A DNA stretch of 16,693 nt, taken from JAEHDI01 sp035455185 (GTDB lineage: Bacteria > Acidobacteriota > Terriglobia > Bryobacterales > Bryobacteraceae). The DNA lies in assembly GCA_035455185.1 (NCBI GenBank), contig DATIFQ010000191.1:1-16693 (forward strand), given 5' to 3'. This document shows, in pieces, positions 1-6,265 of this stretch. Within the stretch, counting starts at the first letter, position 1. Each line of letters starts with the position of its first letter. A model generated the notes under the pieces. That model was not told the origin of the DNA and did not search any database. It saw only the letters and a list, made by a program, of their open reading frames with translations. The translations under genes and the position numbers were made by a program.

Positions 1-38
1 GGTGGGACAACCTGCGCGTGTATCGCGTCCTGAAGTGA
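1..38 (+). CDS. 3' end of an unidentified protein (partial)
   Basis: The frame beginning at base 3 reads WDNLRVYRVLK and then stops at 36-38, so the window seems to open in the last codons of a plus-strand gene. The ending W/FDN-hydrophobic-R-V is common at the C-terminus of beta-sandwich secreted proteins such as LamG/DUF1080-like domains, but eleven residues are too few to name a family. The stop lies 22 bases from the stop of the convergent sulfatase remnant. Only the reading frame is seen; the rest is inference. Confidence 0.35.
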   Translation, partial: WDNLRVYRVLK

Positions 39-59
39 CGATTGCTACAGGCCGGGCTA

Positions 60-264
60 CTACTTCCCGATGTACCCCAAGCTCCAGTGCCGTTCGATCG
101 CCTTCGGACTCAGAGTAGTCTGGCCCTTGGCGCCGGCGAACTTGCGCACCTGCGTCTGCGCTTCGATCCACTGGTCCATCTCGCCCTTCAGCCTCTGAAA
201 CACGTCAGGATGATGTGCCGCTACGTTCCTCGTCTCCGCGCGGTCCGTCCGGCGGAAGGAGGTG
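60..264 (-). pseudogene. Sulfatase C-terminal remnant
   Basis: Read on the minus strand, this stretch encodes about 65 residues containing TDRAETRNVAAHHPDVF, then RLKGEMDQWIEAQT, and ending in HWSLGYIGK before two in-frame stops (60-62 and 57-59). The pattern of an aspartate-containing turn, ET-N-A, a variable HPDV and RLK-EMD-WI matches the C-terminal end of bacterial arylsulfatase-type sulfatases, where the last strands are followed by a helix. Nothing resembling the rest of a sulfatase (the C/S-x-P-S-R active-site motif, the metal-binding Asp and His) can be found further upstream, and the sequence before TDRAET stops looking like the family. I read it as the surviving tail of a deleted gene. 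The exact upstream boundary is approximate. Confidence 0.6.
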
Positions 265-380
265 ACCTGCCTCGTGTCAACTTGCTCTGTGCGGTGTTTG
301 TGCTCACAAGACGCCCTTGATGCTGCGCCTGCCGGTTCCCGGTGTCAATCGGAATCGTCGACACTCATCGACGTGAGACC

Positions 381-409
381 TTGTCACCGCGGGAGCGGGG
401 TGGTAACCT
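381..409 (+). promoter_or_regulatory. Candidate promoter for the zinc-ribbon gene
   Basis: TTGTCA (381-386) matches the -35 consensus in five of six positions. It is separated by 17 bases from TAACCT (404-409), a poor -10, which is preceded by TGG (401-403) as in extended -10 promoters. The start codon at 433 would then have a leader of roughly 17 bases. The spacing is right but the -10 match is weak, so this is tentative. Confidence 0.35.
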
Positions 410-432
410 TCGATGGACCAGTGGAGATTCCA

Positions 433-633
433 ATGGAGACGACCGAAGGTGCCGAGTGTCCTCTCTGTCTCGAACAGATGCAAATCGAGGAGCGGGATGG
501 AAGGACGTGGCTGGTTTGCCCTAACGGTTGTCCGACGGAAACTGAGCTCCTCCTCCGAAAACCTCCTGAATCGGAATCAGAGAATGGTATCACCGAGTTT
601 TGGTCGCGGGCGGGCAGATCGTCGGCGCGATAA
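433..633 (+). CDS. Small zinc-ribbon protein (66 aa)
   Basis: A 66-residue protein with the pattern Cys9-Pro-Leu-Cys12, sixteen residues, Cys29-Pro-Asn-Gly-Cys33. Between them lies RDGRTWLVCPNGC, the usual beta-hairpin of a treble-clef or zinc-ribbon knuckle. Four cysteines in two knuckles should bind one zinc. The second half (residues 34-66) is polar, rich in Glu and Ser, and probably disordered. The start at 433 is chosen because GGAG (423-426) lies six bases upstream; the open frame extends further up but without a comparable ribosome-binding site. The stop TAA overlaps the ATG of another short ORF (TAATG). The function is unknown: small stand-alone zinc ribbons may bind nucleic acid or a partner protein, or act as metal sensors. 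It could be a chance ORF, but the paired CxxC/CxxxC and the ribosome-binding site argue against that. Confidence 0.6.
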   Translation: METTEGAECPLCLEQMQIEERDGRTWLVCPNGCPTETELLLRKPPESESENGITEFWSRAGRSSAR

Positions 634-954
634 TGCGCCTGAAGTTCATCACCCTTCCGGGTGACCGGCGTTTGATTCAGAAACTGTCTATCCAGCAGCC
701 CACGTTGTTCGAAGTAGACCTCTCCTCGGCGGTTTGCATTGAACACTGACTGCGGAAGTCGGCTCCATGAGGCTCGGATGGGATTATTCCGGACAACAGT
801 TGAGCCAGAAATCTGCGAGTCGATCCGCAGCCGGCTCATGAAACCAGACTGCGAGCACATCTGCCAAAATCGAAGTCTGAGTTGATCGTTCTCCAACGAA
901 GTGAATTGGGGGCTGACGAATTGCACGTTCGGAGCGAAGGGCGCTGACGCCGTG
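634..954. other. Gap with two short ORFs, no recognised gene
   Basis: About 320 bases lie between the zinc-ribbon gene and the VanZ-like gene. They hold a 38-codon plus-strand ORF (633-749, starting in the TAATG overlap) and a 35-codon plus-strand ORF in another frame (778-885). Both are protein-like in composition (for example MRLKFITLPGDRRLIQKLS and MKPDCEHICQ), but I recognise neither. They could be the two ends of a frameshifted gene or chance ORFs. No promoter, terminator or RNA gene was recognised here. Confidence 0.3.
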
Positions 955-1344
955 ATGACAAAATTGGTGTGGACTCTGTGGATCGTAATGTTGGCTTTGG
1001 TGGTTTCGGGTGAAGTGCTGCCGGGGACATCGCCGCCTATGCGGTGGGTTAGTTCAACTGGAATCAGCGACAAAGTGCTCCACTACGGGGCATACACGCT
1101 ACTGGCTGGGATACCGACTCTGGGGTTCCCCGGGGTGGTTGGCGTACTGTGTGCGATGGCAATGATTCCGCTCGGCGTTGTGCTTGAGTTTATCCAGAAG
1201 GCAGTGCCGGGCCGCGGTTTCGAACTGGGTGACATCACTGCCAACACGTTAGGGGTTTTCACGGGTGTCGCGGCGGGGTGGGCGGGACGGAAGGTTCGGT
1301 CCATCGTAGCGATGCGACTGCCGGAGGGCAGACACGGGCCGTAA
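955..1344 (+). CDS. VanZ-like family membrane protein
   Basis: A 129-residue protein with hydrophobic segments at its N-terminus (TKLVWTLWIVMLALVV), in the middle (GVVGVLCAMAMIPLGVVLEF) and near the C-terminus (ITANTLGVFTGVAAGW). The family signature is visible: DKVLHYGAYTLLAG, with the conserved DK-x-x-H-x-x-x-Y, then LEFIQKAVPGRGFELGD, then an Asn in ITANTLG. This matches the VanZ-like domain (Pfam VanZ), named after the teicoplanin-resistance protein. Most members are small inner-membrane proteins of unknown biochemical role, and this one is not evidence of resistance. I chose ATG 955 because the hydrophobic N-terminus starts there and GAAGG lies upstream; an in-frame GTG at 901 would add 18 unlikely residues. 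The neighbours give no clue to its role. Confidence 0.82.
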   Translation: MTKLVWTLWIVMLALVVSGEVLPGTSPPMRWVSSTGISDKVLHYGAYTLLAGIPTLGFPGVVGVLCAMAMIPLGVVLEFIQKAVPGRGFELGDITANTLGVFTGVAAGWAGRKVRSIVAMRLPEGRHGP

Positions 1345-1416
1345 CGATGGTACGGTCGTTGCCAACAGGCTTCAAGGACGATTCCGGTGCAAACCAGGGG
1401 CGCGGATTCCAATCAT

Positions 1417-1442
1417 CGGCGTCGAGATTCGTCTCGACGCCG
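1417..1442. terminator. Hairpin with UUCG loop between convergent genes
   Basis: An 11-bp perfect stem (1417-1427 paired with 1432-1442) closes on the loop TTCG (1428-1431). UUCG is one of the most stable RNA tetraloops. The hairpin lies between the VanZ-like stop (1344) and the stop of the convergent asparagine-synthase-like gene (1532). A bidirectional terminator or a 3'-end protecting hairpin is plausible. There is no T-run on either side, so it is not a canonical intrinsic terminator. Confidence 0.45.
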
Positions 1443-1530
1443 CCGCTCGAAGAAAGATCTGCCCTCGGCACCAGTGTCTCTCGAGGCCGCGAACAGGCGT
1501 GCTTGCGCCACCAAAACACCAAGTCCGATC

Positions 1531-1548
1531 CTCACGGCCCTCCGTGAG
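1531..1548 (-). terminator. Short hairpin at the 3' end of the asparagine-synthase-like gene
   Basis: CTCACGG (1531-1537) pairs with CCGTGAG (1542-1548) across a four-base loop. The stem includes the stop codon of the minus-strand gene (1532-1534). Downstream on that strand the sequence is only mildly T-rich and has no real U-tract. It may mark the transcript end, but the support is weak. Confidence 0.3.
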
Positions 1549-3403
1549 CCGGGGATTGGAAGGCAGCCCGCCAGCACAGGTCACGTTCGTCAGTCGCCGG
1601 CCCTTCCGCGCAGAAACGTGCCCAGCGCCCGGCGGCGCTGAGGTCCAACACGGTCTCCAGGTAACGATCGTCACCGCCGGCAAACGCGCCAACGGCCCGG
1701 CGCACGTTGTCCATGTTGAAGAACTCCGGGGGTAGACAGGCGTGGCCTTCTTCCATGATGCGCAGTCCTTCCGGGGATCGGAACAGCGGCGCCAGGAGGG
1801 GCCAGGATCCCTCCTCTGCTTCTGGTTCGGGGGATGCCAGGAGCCGGGAGTACCGCATCCGATCTCGCCACTCCCGCAAGACGTGCAGGCCGGGCAGATT
1901 GCGGATCAAGCCGCCCCAGTCTCTGCGAGCGGCGCTGATCAGCTTACCGGTGTTCGCGTCGATGACAAGGGAAGCCGGGTGGTCCATCTCCAAGAGGGCC
2001 TGCCGGAACGCCCGGCCTCGAAACCGGTCAGTGGGCCGGCTGGTCTTGGCCCAGGACCAAGGGGCGGGGTGGTAGATCGGTGAGTAAACGTCCTGCTCCT
2101 CCATCCACGACAAGAGAAGGGGGTAACTGTGGCCTGCGGCCACCCGCTGATGGAACTGGCGTTCCACGGTCAGTTCCAGCCCGTCCTCCAATACAGGCTC
2201 CAGCTCGGAAGCCAGTTGCCGGAGCCGCTGCCGCGCCACATCCTGCCCTGTTGCGCTGAGTGTTCCGTAGACCAGTTCCGAACTCTGGGGATGCCAGCGA
2301 AACGAACGGCACTGCGCATAGCAGATCGCGCGATCCCCCATGATCGAGTGAAGCGGCGTCACGCTGGGGACGCGCTTCTGCCAGGGGAAAATCCTGTTCC
2401 CTTTCAGCAGCGAGTCGCAGTGGTAGGCGTGAGTCAATCCCCGGAATCCCTGTCGCCGCCAGTGCGATGCCAGGCCCAGGTGGTGGGCCTCCCAAGGCTC
2501 CCACAAGCAGCCTGTGATCAGGTAACTTCTTCGCAGCACGTGGAAATAGTGATCCGCGTGGCATAGGAAATGGTAGAACCTCGCCTGGCAGCTTTCAGCA
2601 ACGAGCCGCGCGACACGGCTTTCCCGGTTCTCGCGAGGGGTGACGCTGAGCACGCTGCGACCCGGTCCGGCGACGGCGAGTGCGAACCTGGAATCGAGCC
2701 CGCCACTGAGCAGAAGAATGGAATCAGGGCATCTCCAAGTTTCAGCCACTGCCTTCGCCAGAGCCCGCCGAAGAGTTCCCGCCGGGTCTCGATGCACGCG
2801 ATCCGGTTCGATCGCGGCGTCGGCCGGGAGTGCGAACCGGCGGGTACTCCACTCGCCCCCGGCGCCGGCCTCGATCAATTCGCCGGGCACCATCTGCCTC
2901 GCGTTCTCCAGGCTCGTGTCCGCCGAATAGAGAACGCCGATGGTGAGACTCTCGAGTACCGCTGGCCACTGCACGGCCGCGGCGCAGGTGGAGTTCAGCG
3001 CCAGCGTCGCCAGTTTGTCGGCGAACAGAACGCGGTCCTGGTCCGCCAGGTAATAAACCGGGCGAGTTCCGAGCGGGTCAACGAAGGCTCGGAACCGCAT
3101 CGGACGGCCGGAGGAGGAGTGAATCTCAAATCCGCGAAAGCTGCCCGACCGGCCTTCGAGCCATCGAGTCAGTTCTTCTCCCTCAGCCGGCATGCGATCC
3201 GGGTGCCCCTCGATCCACAGCAGACGGGACGGACTCTGAGAAACCGCCAATTGCCGGCTGCCGTGCCAGCGGGACCAGGCGGCCCGGACACCCGGCACCC
3301 GGTACTTGCCAGTCAAGTCAGGAGAACCCAGGTCAACCAGCCCAAGCGGCGGAACCGAGGATGCCGTTGCTTTCATCCACAGCTCCACGCAGAATCCTGA
3401 CAT
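1532..3403 (-). CDS. Asparagine-synthase-like protein with a Cys-less glutaminase-like domain
   Basis: A 623-residue protein with the two-domain plan of asparagine synthase B. Residues 1 to about 190 resemble a class II glutamine amidotransferase (DPLGTRPVYY at 109-118, then LFADK), and the C-terminal part is the ATP-pyrophosphatase synthetase domain with the PP-loop SGGLDS at 233-238. Known members adenylate a carboxylate and couple it to an amine, as in asparagine, beta-lactam and lasso-peptide synthesis. The N-terminus reads MSGF where glutamine-using enzymes have Met-Cys-Gly-Phe/Ile, so the catalytic Cys2 is Ser. Glutamine hydrolysis is therefore unlikely, and the enzyme may use another amine or act within its own substrate. 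I keep the start at 3403 because MSGF aligns with the family; it lacks a ribosome-binding site, whereas ATG 3376 has GGAG upstream and is the alternative. No precursor peptide or partner gene lies beside it, so the substrate is unknown. Confidence 0.8.
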   Translation of the reverse strand: MSGFCVELWMKATASSVPPLGLVDLGSPDLTGKYRVPGVRAAWSRWHGSRQLAVSQSPSRLLWIEGHPDRMPAEGEELTRWLEGRSGSFRGFEIHSSSGRPMRFRAFVDPLGTRPVYYLADQDRVLFADKLATLALNSTCAAAVQWPAVLESLTIGVLYSADTSLENARQMVPGELIEAGAGGEWSTRRFALPADAAIEPDRVHRDPAGTLRRALAKAVAETWRCPDSILLLSGGLDSRFALAVAGPGRSVLSVTPRENRESRVARLVAESCQARFYHFLCHADHYFHVLRRSYLITGCLWEPWEAHHLGLASHWRRQGFRGLTHAYHCDSLLKGNRIFPWQKRVPSVTPLHSIMGDRAICYAQCRSFRWHPQSSELVYGTLSATGQDVARQRLRQLASELEPVLEDGLELTVERQFHQRVAAGHSYPLLLSWMEEQDVYSPIYHPAPWSWAKTSRPTDRFRGRAFRQALLEMDHPASLVIDANTGKLISAARRDWGGLIRNLPGLHVLREWRDRMRYSRLLASPEPEAEEGSWPLLAPLFRSPEGLRIMEEGHACLPPEFFNMDNVRRAVGAFAGGDDRYLETVLDLSAAGRWARFCAEGPATDERDLCWRAAFQSPAHGGP

Positions 3404-3409
3404 CTCTTA

Positions 3410-3415
3410 ATTATG
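3410..3415 (-). promoter_or_regulatory. Candidate -10 element for the asparagine-synthase-like gene
   Basis: CATAAT on the minus strand ends six bases before the ATG at 3403. It matches TATAAT in five of six positions. If used, transcription would start at or next to the start codon, giving a leaderless mRNA, which would explain the missing ribosome-binding site. No convincing -35 is seen. Confidence 0.3.
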
Positions 3416-3518
3416 GCTCCGAGACTCCACTCGGGCCGGGGTTTCCGTCACCACTGACATCGTGAACACTCAGGATCCTAACTCGCCGCGGCCACGACAC
3501 GTAAGCTGTTGAATTGAT

Positions 3519-3605
3519 TGGTGCGGACGGGGGGAGTTGAACCCCCACGCCCTTTCGGGCACTGGAACCTAAATCCAGCGCGTCTGCCGGTTCCGCCACG
3601 TCCGC
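3519..3605 (-). tRNA. tRNA-Leu (anticodon UAG), CCA encoded
   Basis: On the minus strand a complete class II tRNA folds. The acceptor stem is GCGGACG with CGTCCGC and discriminator A. The anticodon stem CTGGA/TCCAG encloses the loop TTTAGGT, giving anticodon TAG. A long variable arm (GCCCGAAAGGGC type) and the T arm GGGGG-TTCAACT-CCCCC follow. The anticodon reads CUA and, by wobble, other CUN leucine codons. The 3' CCA is in the DNA (3519-3521); the body without CCA is 3522-3605. It has its own upstream promoter candidate. Confidence 0.97.
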
Positions 3606-3625
3606 GTTTGGTGCGCTTCGACGCC

Positions 3626-3634
3626 ATCATAGCA
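3626..3634 (-). promoter_or_regulatory. Extended -10 promoter of tRNA-Leu
   Basis: On the minus strand TGC (3632-3634) directly precedes TATGAT (3626-3631), a TGN extended -10 with five of six matches to TATAAT. Transcription would start near 3619, about 14 bases before the mature tRNA 5' end. No good -35 hexamer lies 17 bases upstream, as expected for extended -10 promoters. Confidence 0.55.
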
Positions 3635-3780
3635 TCGGCGGGCGCGAACCGCAGGTCAGTCCGCAGCGGAGGCGGCGAATACCGCAGTCGTCTCCGAGCG
3701 GCACAGTTTCCGCTGGTGAAGCCCAAGCAGGCGCGGGCCGCGCAGACCGCAGCCGCCGGCAGAGAAACCTCCGGTTCTTC

Positions 3781-4713
3781 TTAGGTTCGGTTCGCGAAGC
3801 CCAGAAGCCGGTCAAGATTCCCGCCGAAAATCTCGCGGGCGACCTCTTCCTCGACGCCGGCCTCGCTCAGCGCTCGGACTTGGTCATGGAAGACCGCAGC
3901 GTGCCAGCCTCGCGGGAAGTATGAGGAATCTGTTCCGAACAGAAGACGTTGTTTCCCTGCAACCTCCAAAGCCCGGCGAAATACGTCCGCCAGACGGATC
4001 TCCGGAGAAATGTAGCGGATCCAACTGTTGCTGCTGGAAGTGTCCAGGTAGACATTCGGACAGAGGTCGCAGACCATGAGCGCTTCCCGGAGATAGCCGG
4101 CCCCGAAGTGAGGGATGACGAAGTTCAACTTCGGGTAGCGAAGGGCGACGGTGTGGAGATCGACGGGATTCGAGAACCGGAGGTCGTAGGCGGACTTCAA
4201 TCCAAGCCTCCGGCGCACGCCCACCGTCAGCACGCCGCAGTGGACAAACACCAGCGTGCCCGGACGTGCCGCTGCCTTTTCGAAAATCGCCTCGACCCGC
4301 TCATCCTGTATGGAGTAGCGGTGCATGGCCGGAAAGAGGCAGACGCATCGCAGTTGGCCGCTCGCGAGTGCTCGCTCGACCCGCGCCGGAGCCTCCGGCT
4401 CGCAAGGGTTCACAAGGAAATATCCGTGGAAGCGCTCCGGGAAAGCGGCCACGGCGGAGGCAACAGAGTCTTCGTCGCCGGGCAAGCTGGCGATCAGCGC
4501 CGCACGCAAGACGCCGTGACGATCGAGTTCCGCGGCCCAACGCCCGGCAAGGGCGGCGTTGTCCTGTGGCGGCATTTCCCATCCTAACCTCGCACCGATC
4601 GTCTCAACGGTGGCGTGCTCGTTCGTTTGAGCCGCCAGAAGCGTGAAGAAGCGATGCGAAAAGAAGTGGACGTGAGCGTCGGAAACGTCGATGTCGCCCC
4701 AAGGCGTGTTCAT
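3781..4713 (-). CDS. Amidohydrolase family 2 (metal-dependent TIM-barrel) protein
   Basis: A 310-residue protein with the marks of the amidohydrolase-2 family (PF04909), which includes decarboxylases and lactonases of the ACMSD type. The HxH metal motif is DAHVH (His14, His16). His158 sits in FVHCG, His202 in PHFGAGY, and Asp262 in LFGTDSSYFPRG; these are the expected metal and catalytic positions at successive barrel strand ends. Length is typical, with no signal peptide, so it is probably cytoplasmic. The substrate cannot be read from sequence; hydrolysis or non-oxidative decarboxylation of a ring or carboxylate compound is likely. It begins nine bases after the response-regulator stop on the same strand and has no clear ribosome-binding site of its own, so translation is probably coupled. 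It is the last gene of a kinase-regulator-enzyme operon. Confidence 0.85.
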   Translation of the reverse strand: MNTPWGDIDVSDAHVHFFSHRFFTLLAAQTNEHATVETIGARLGWEMPPQDNAALAGRWAAELDRHGVLRAALIASLPGDEDSVASAVAAFPERFHGYFLVNPCEPEAPARVERALASGQLRCVCLFPAMHRYSIQDERVEAIFEKAAARPGTLVFVHCGVLTVGVRRRLGLKSAYDLRFSNPVDLHTVALRYPKLNFVIPHFGAGYLREALMVCDLCPNVYLDTSSSNSWIRYISPEIRLADVFRRALEVAGKQRLLFGTDSSYFPRGWHAAVFHDQVRALSEAGVEEEVAREIFGGNLDRLLGFANRT

Positions 4714-4722
4714 ACCACAGGG

Positions 4723-5403
4723 TTAGCGCTCGCCTTGCTCCGGTTTCGGAAACCGCGTCAAGCCGGCGGCGAGCGCCGTTTGGGTCAGACCAGCAACGTT
4801 GTTGACGCCCAGCTTCTTCATCATGCTTTTCCGATAGCTGCGGACAGTTTGCAGGCCAAGGTCGAGGAGCATCGCAATTTCCTTGCTGGTTCTGCCCTCG
4901 GCGACGAGCCTCATGACCTGGAGCTCTCGGGGCGTCAGGCCTTCGAGTACCGATGGTGTGGCTTTCGCATCCGGCTCGCCGCGCTGGATGCGGCTCAGCA
5001 GCCGGTCTGAAACCTGCGGGCTCAGATAGGAGCCTCCCTTGGCAACAGTCCGCAAAGCGTCTAGCAGATCGCTGTCGGACGCCTTCTTCAGGACAAACGC
5101 GCGCGCGCCCGAGCGAATCGCGCTAATCACTGAATGTTCGTCGTCGTACATCGACAGAATGATGACTTTTGTGTCCGGCAAGTAGCGAAGGATTTCCGCG
5201 GTGGCCTCAATGCCGTTAACCCCTGGAAGGCCGATGTCCATAAGAATGACGTCCGGACGGGTTTTCCTGGCGACCTGGACAGCGTCGGTTCCGTTTTCGG
5301 CCTCTCCGACGACTTCGAATTCACCGCCAGTATGCTCGAGGATCGCCTTGATCCCATCGCGCATGATCTTGTGGTCGTCGACGAGCAGGATCTGGAAGGG
5401 CAT
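4723..5403 (-). CDS. NarL/FixJ-family response regulator
   Basis: A 226-residue two-component response regulator. The receiver domain (residues 3-120) has the acidic pair Asp9-Asp10, the phosphoacceptor Asp56 in ILMDIGLPG, Ser84 and Lys106. The C-terminal LuxR-type helix-turn-helix (about 150-215) reads LTPRELQVMRLVAEGRTSKEIA, then TVRSYRKSMMKKLGV. It should bind DNA as a dimer when phosphorylated and regulate transcription. A ribosome-binding site GGAG lies seven bases before ATG 5403. The gene starts 36 bases after the histidine kinase stop, on the same strand, so the kinase is its likely partner. The next gene is an amidohydrolase, which may belong to the controlled response, though this is inference from position only. 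Confidence 0.93.
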   Translation of the reverse strand: MPFQILLVDDHKIMRDGIKAILEHTGGEFEVVGEAENGTDAVQVARKTRPDVILMDIGLPGVNGIEATAEILRYLPDTKVIILSMYDDEHSVISAIRSGARAFVLKKASDSDLLDALRTVAKGGSYLSPQVSDRLLSRIQRGEPDAKATPSVLEGLTPRELQVMRLVAEGRTSKEIAMLLDLGLQTVRSYRKSMMKKLGVNNVAGLTQTALAAGLTRFPKPEQGER

Positions 5404-5439
5404 GTCACTTCTCCGCCGGCAAACACCGGCCGGCGAGCC

Positions 5440-6141
5440 TCACGGTTTCTTGGCCGTCCCCGCGGCCTCCCGTCGCGAACGTGACGACGGATACACTGCT
5501 CTCACAATCGTACCCTTTCCAGGCTCGCTCGTGACGGAGAAATCGATGTCCGCCTGGCTGGCATAGTACTGCATCATGAGCAGACCGAGGCCCGGAACTT
5601 TGCCTTTGAGTTCTTCAATGCGGAAGCCGATACCCTGGTCCCGCACTTCGAGTACGGTTGTTCTGGAAACGGGTTTGATCATCACCTCAATCAGCGAGGC
5701 CTCGGAATGATGGACCGCATTCTCAATTGCCTGGTGGGCGATCTTATAGAGGGCGCTGGCGACGTCGGGCGGGAGGAGCTCCGCGAGGTCCACCATCAGC
5801 CGCAGTGTGCCGGAGTATCTCTTCCGGTAGCGGCCGATCAGCCGCTCGAGAGCGAACTGGAGGCCGGCTTTCTCAACGATGGCCGGATTCAGTTCGTAGC
5901 TTAGTTCCCGTACAAGGGAAATGGCGCGCTCCAGCAGTTTCTGGATCTCGGCGGTGCGGGCGGGGATTTCCGGAATCCGGTCCTGTAAGTCCATGCGAAG
6001 CACGTCGAGCTGGAGACCGACGGCGCTCATAACCTGGCTCACTTCGTCGTGCAAAACACGGGAGACGCGCGCCCATTCCTGTTCCTGGGCGTTCATCAGA
6101 GTGACCACCAACCGGGCTAGGGACTGTTCGTATACCGCCAT
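5440..6141 (-). CDS. Cytoplasmic sensor histidine kinase without sensor domain (HisKA_3)
   Basis: A 233-residue histidine kinase of the NarX/DegS type. Dimerisation and phosphotransfer (HisKA_3) occupy roughly residues 15-85, with the phosphoacceptor His31 in RVLHDEVSQVM. The HATPase domain follows, with the N-box IENAVHHS (Asn141), DQGIGF (Asp167) and GLGLLMM. There is no transmembrane segment and no PAS, GAF or HAMP domain; only about 20 residues precede the H-box. It must therefore sense through a partner or a soluble ligand, or act as a constitutive phosphodonor. AGGA lies five bases before ATG 6141. It is the first gene of the kinase-regulator-amidohydrolase operon, and the regulator beside it has the matching NarL-type output. 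Confidence 0.9.
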   Translation of the reverse strand: MAVYEQSLARLVVTLMNAQEQEWARVSRVLHDEVSQVMSAVGLQLDVLRMDLQDRIPEIPARTAEIQKLLERAISLVRELSYELNPAIVEKAGLQFALERLIGRYRKRYSGTLRLMVDLAELLPPDVASALYKIAHQAIENAVHHSEASLIEVMIKPVSRTTVLEVRDQGIGFRIEELKGKVPGLGLLMMQYYASQADIDFSVTSEPGKGTIVRAVYPSSRSRREAAGTAKKP

Positions 6142-6265
6142 GGAATCCTGATGTTAATTCCGCTAATGATGACTGATTTTCATCCTCGCCGCAAGGTAAA
6201 TTGACACGGTCGGTGGACCGGGACAGCGGACTTTTACCCCTGAACGCAGTGTCGCTCCCGCCGCG

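Noticed and set aside
384..1073. 229-codon minus-strand ORF antisense to the zinc-ribbon and VanZ-like genes
   Set aside because: Its composition is Ser/Arg-rich with no recognisable motif, and it lies antisense to a clear VanZ domain; it is a GC-driven shadow.
955..1344. Glycopeptide resistance gene vanZ
   Set aside because: The protein only shares the VanZ-like domain; no van operon genes are nearby, so a resistance role is not supported.
2570..3400. 276-codon plus-strand ORF over the asparagine-synthase-like gene
   Set aside because: It shadows a gene with a clear PP-loop domain and is rich in Arg, Pro and Ser with no recognisable motif.
1532..3403. Lasso-peptide or other RiPP gene cluster
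   Set aside because: The synthetase resembles lasso cyclases, but I found no precursor peptide, protease or RRE-type partner within several kilobases.
3419..3434. Hairpin between tRNA-Leu and the asparagine-synthase-like gene as tRNA terminator
   Set aside because: The stem has only five pairs and no T-run follows; the evidence is too weak to list.
3606..3780. Small gene or terminator between the amidohydrolase and tRNA-Leu
   Set aside because: Only the tRNA promoter candidate was found; no stem followed by a T-run and no ORF with family-like features.
6142..6265. Promoter with plus-strand TTGACA in the transketolase-kinase gap
   Set aside because: TTGACA is present near 6200, but no -10 follows at 16-18 bases and no plus-strand gene starts there.
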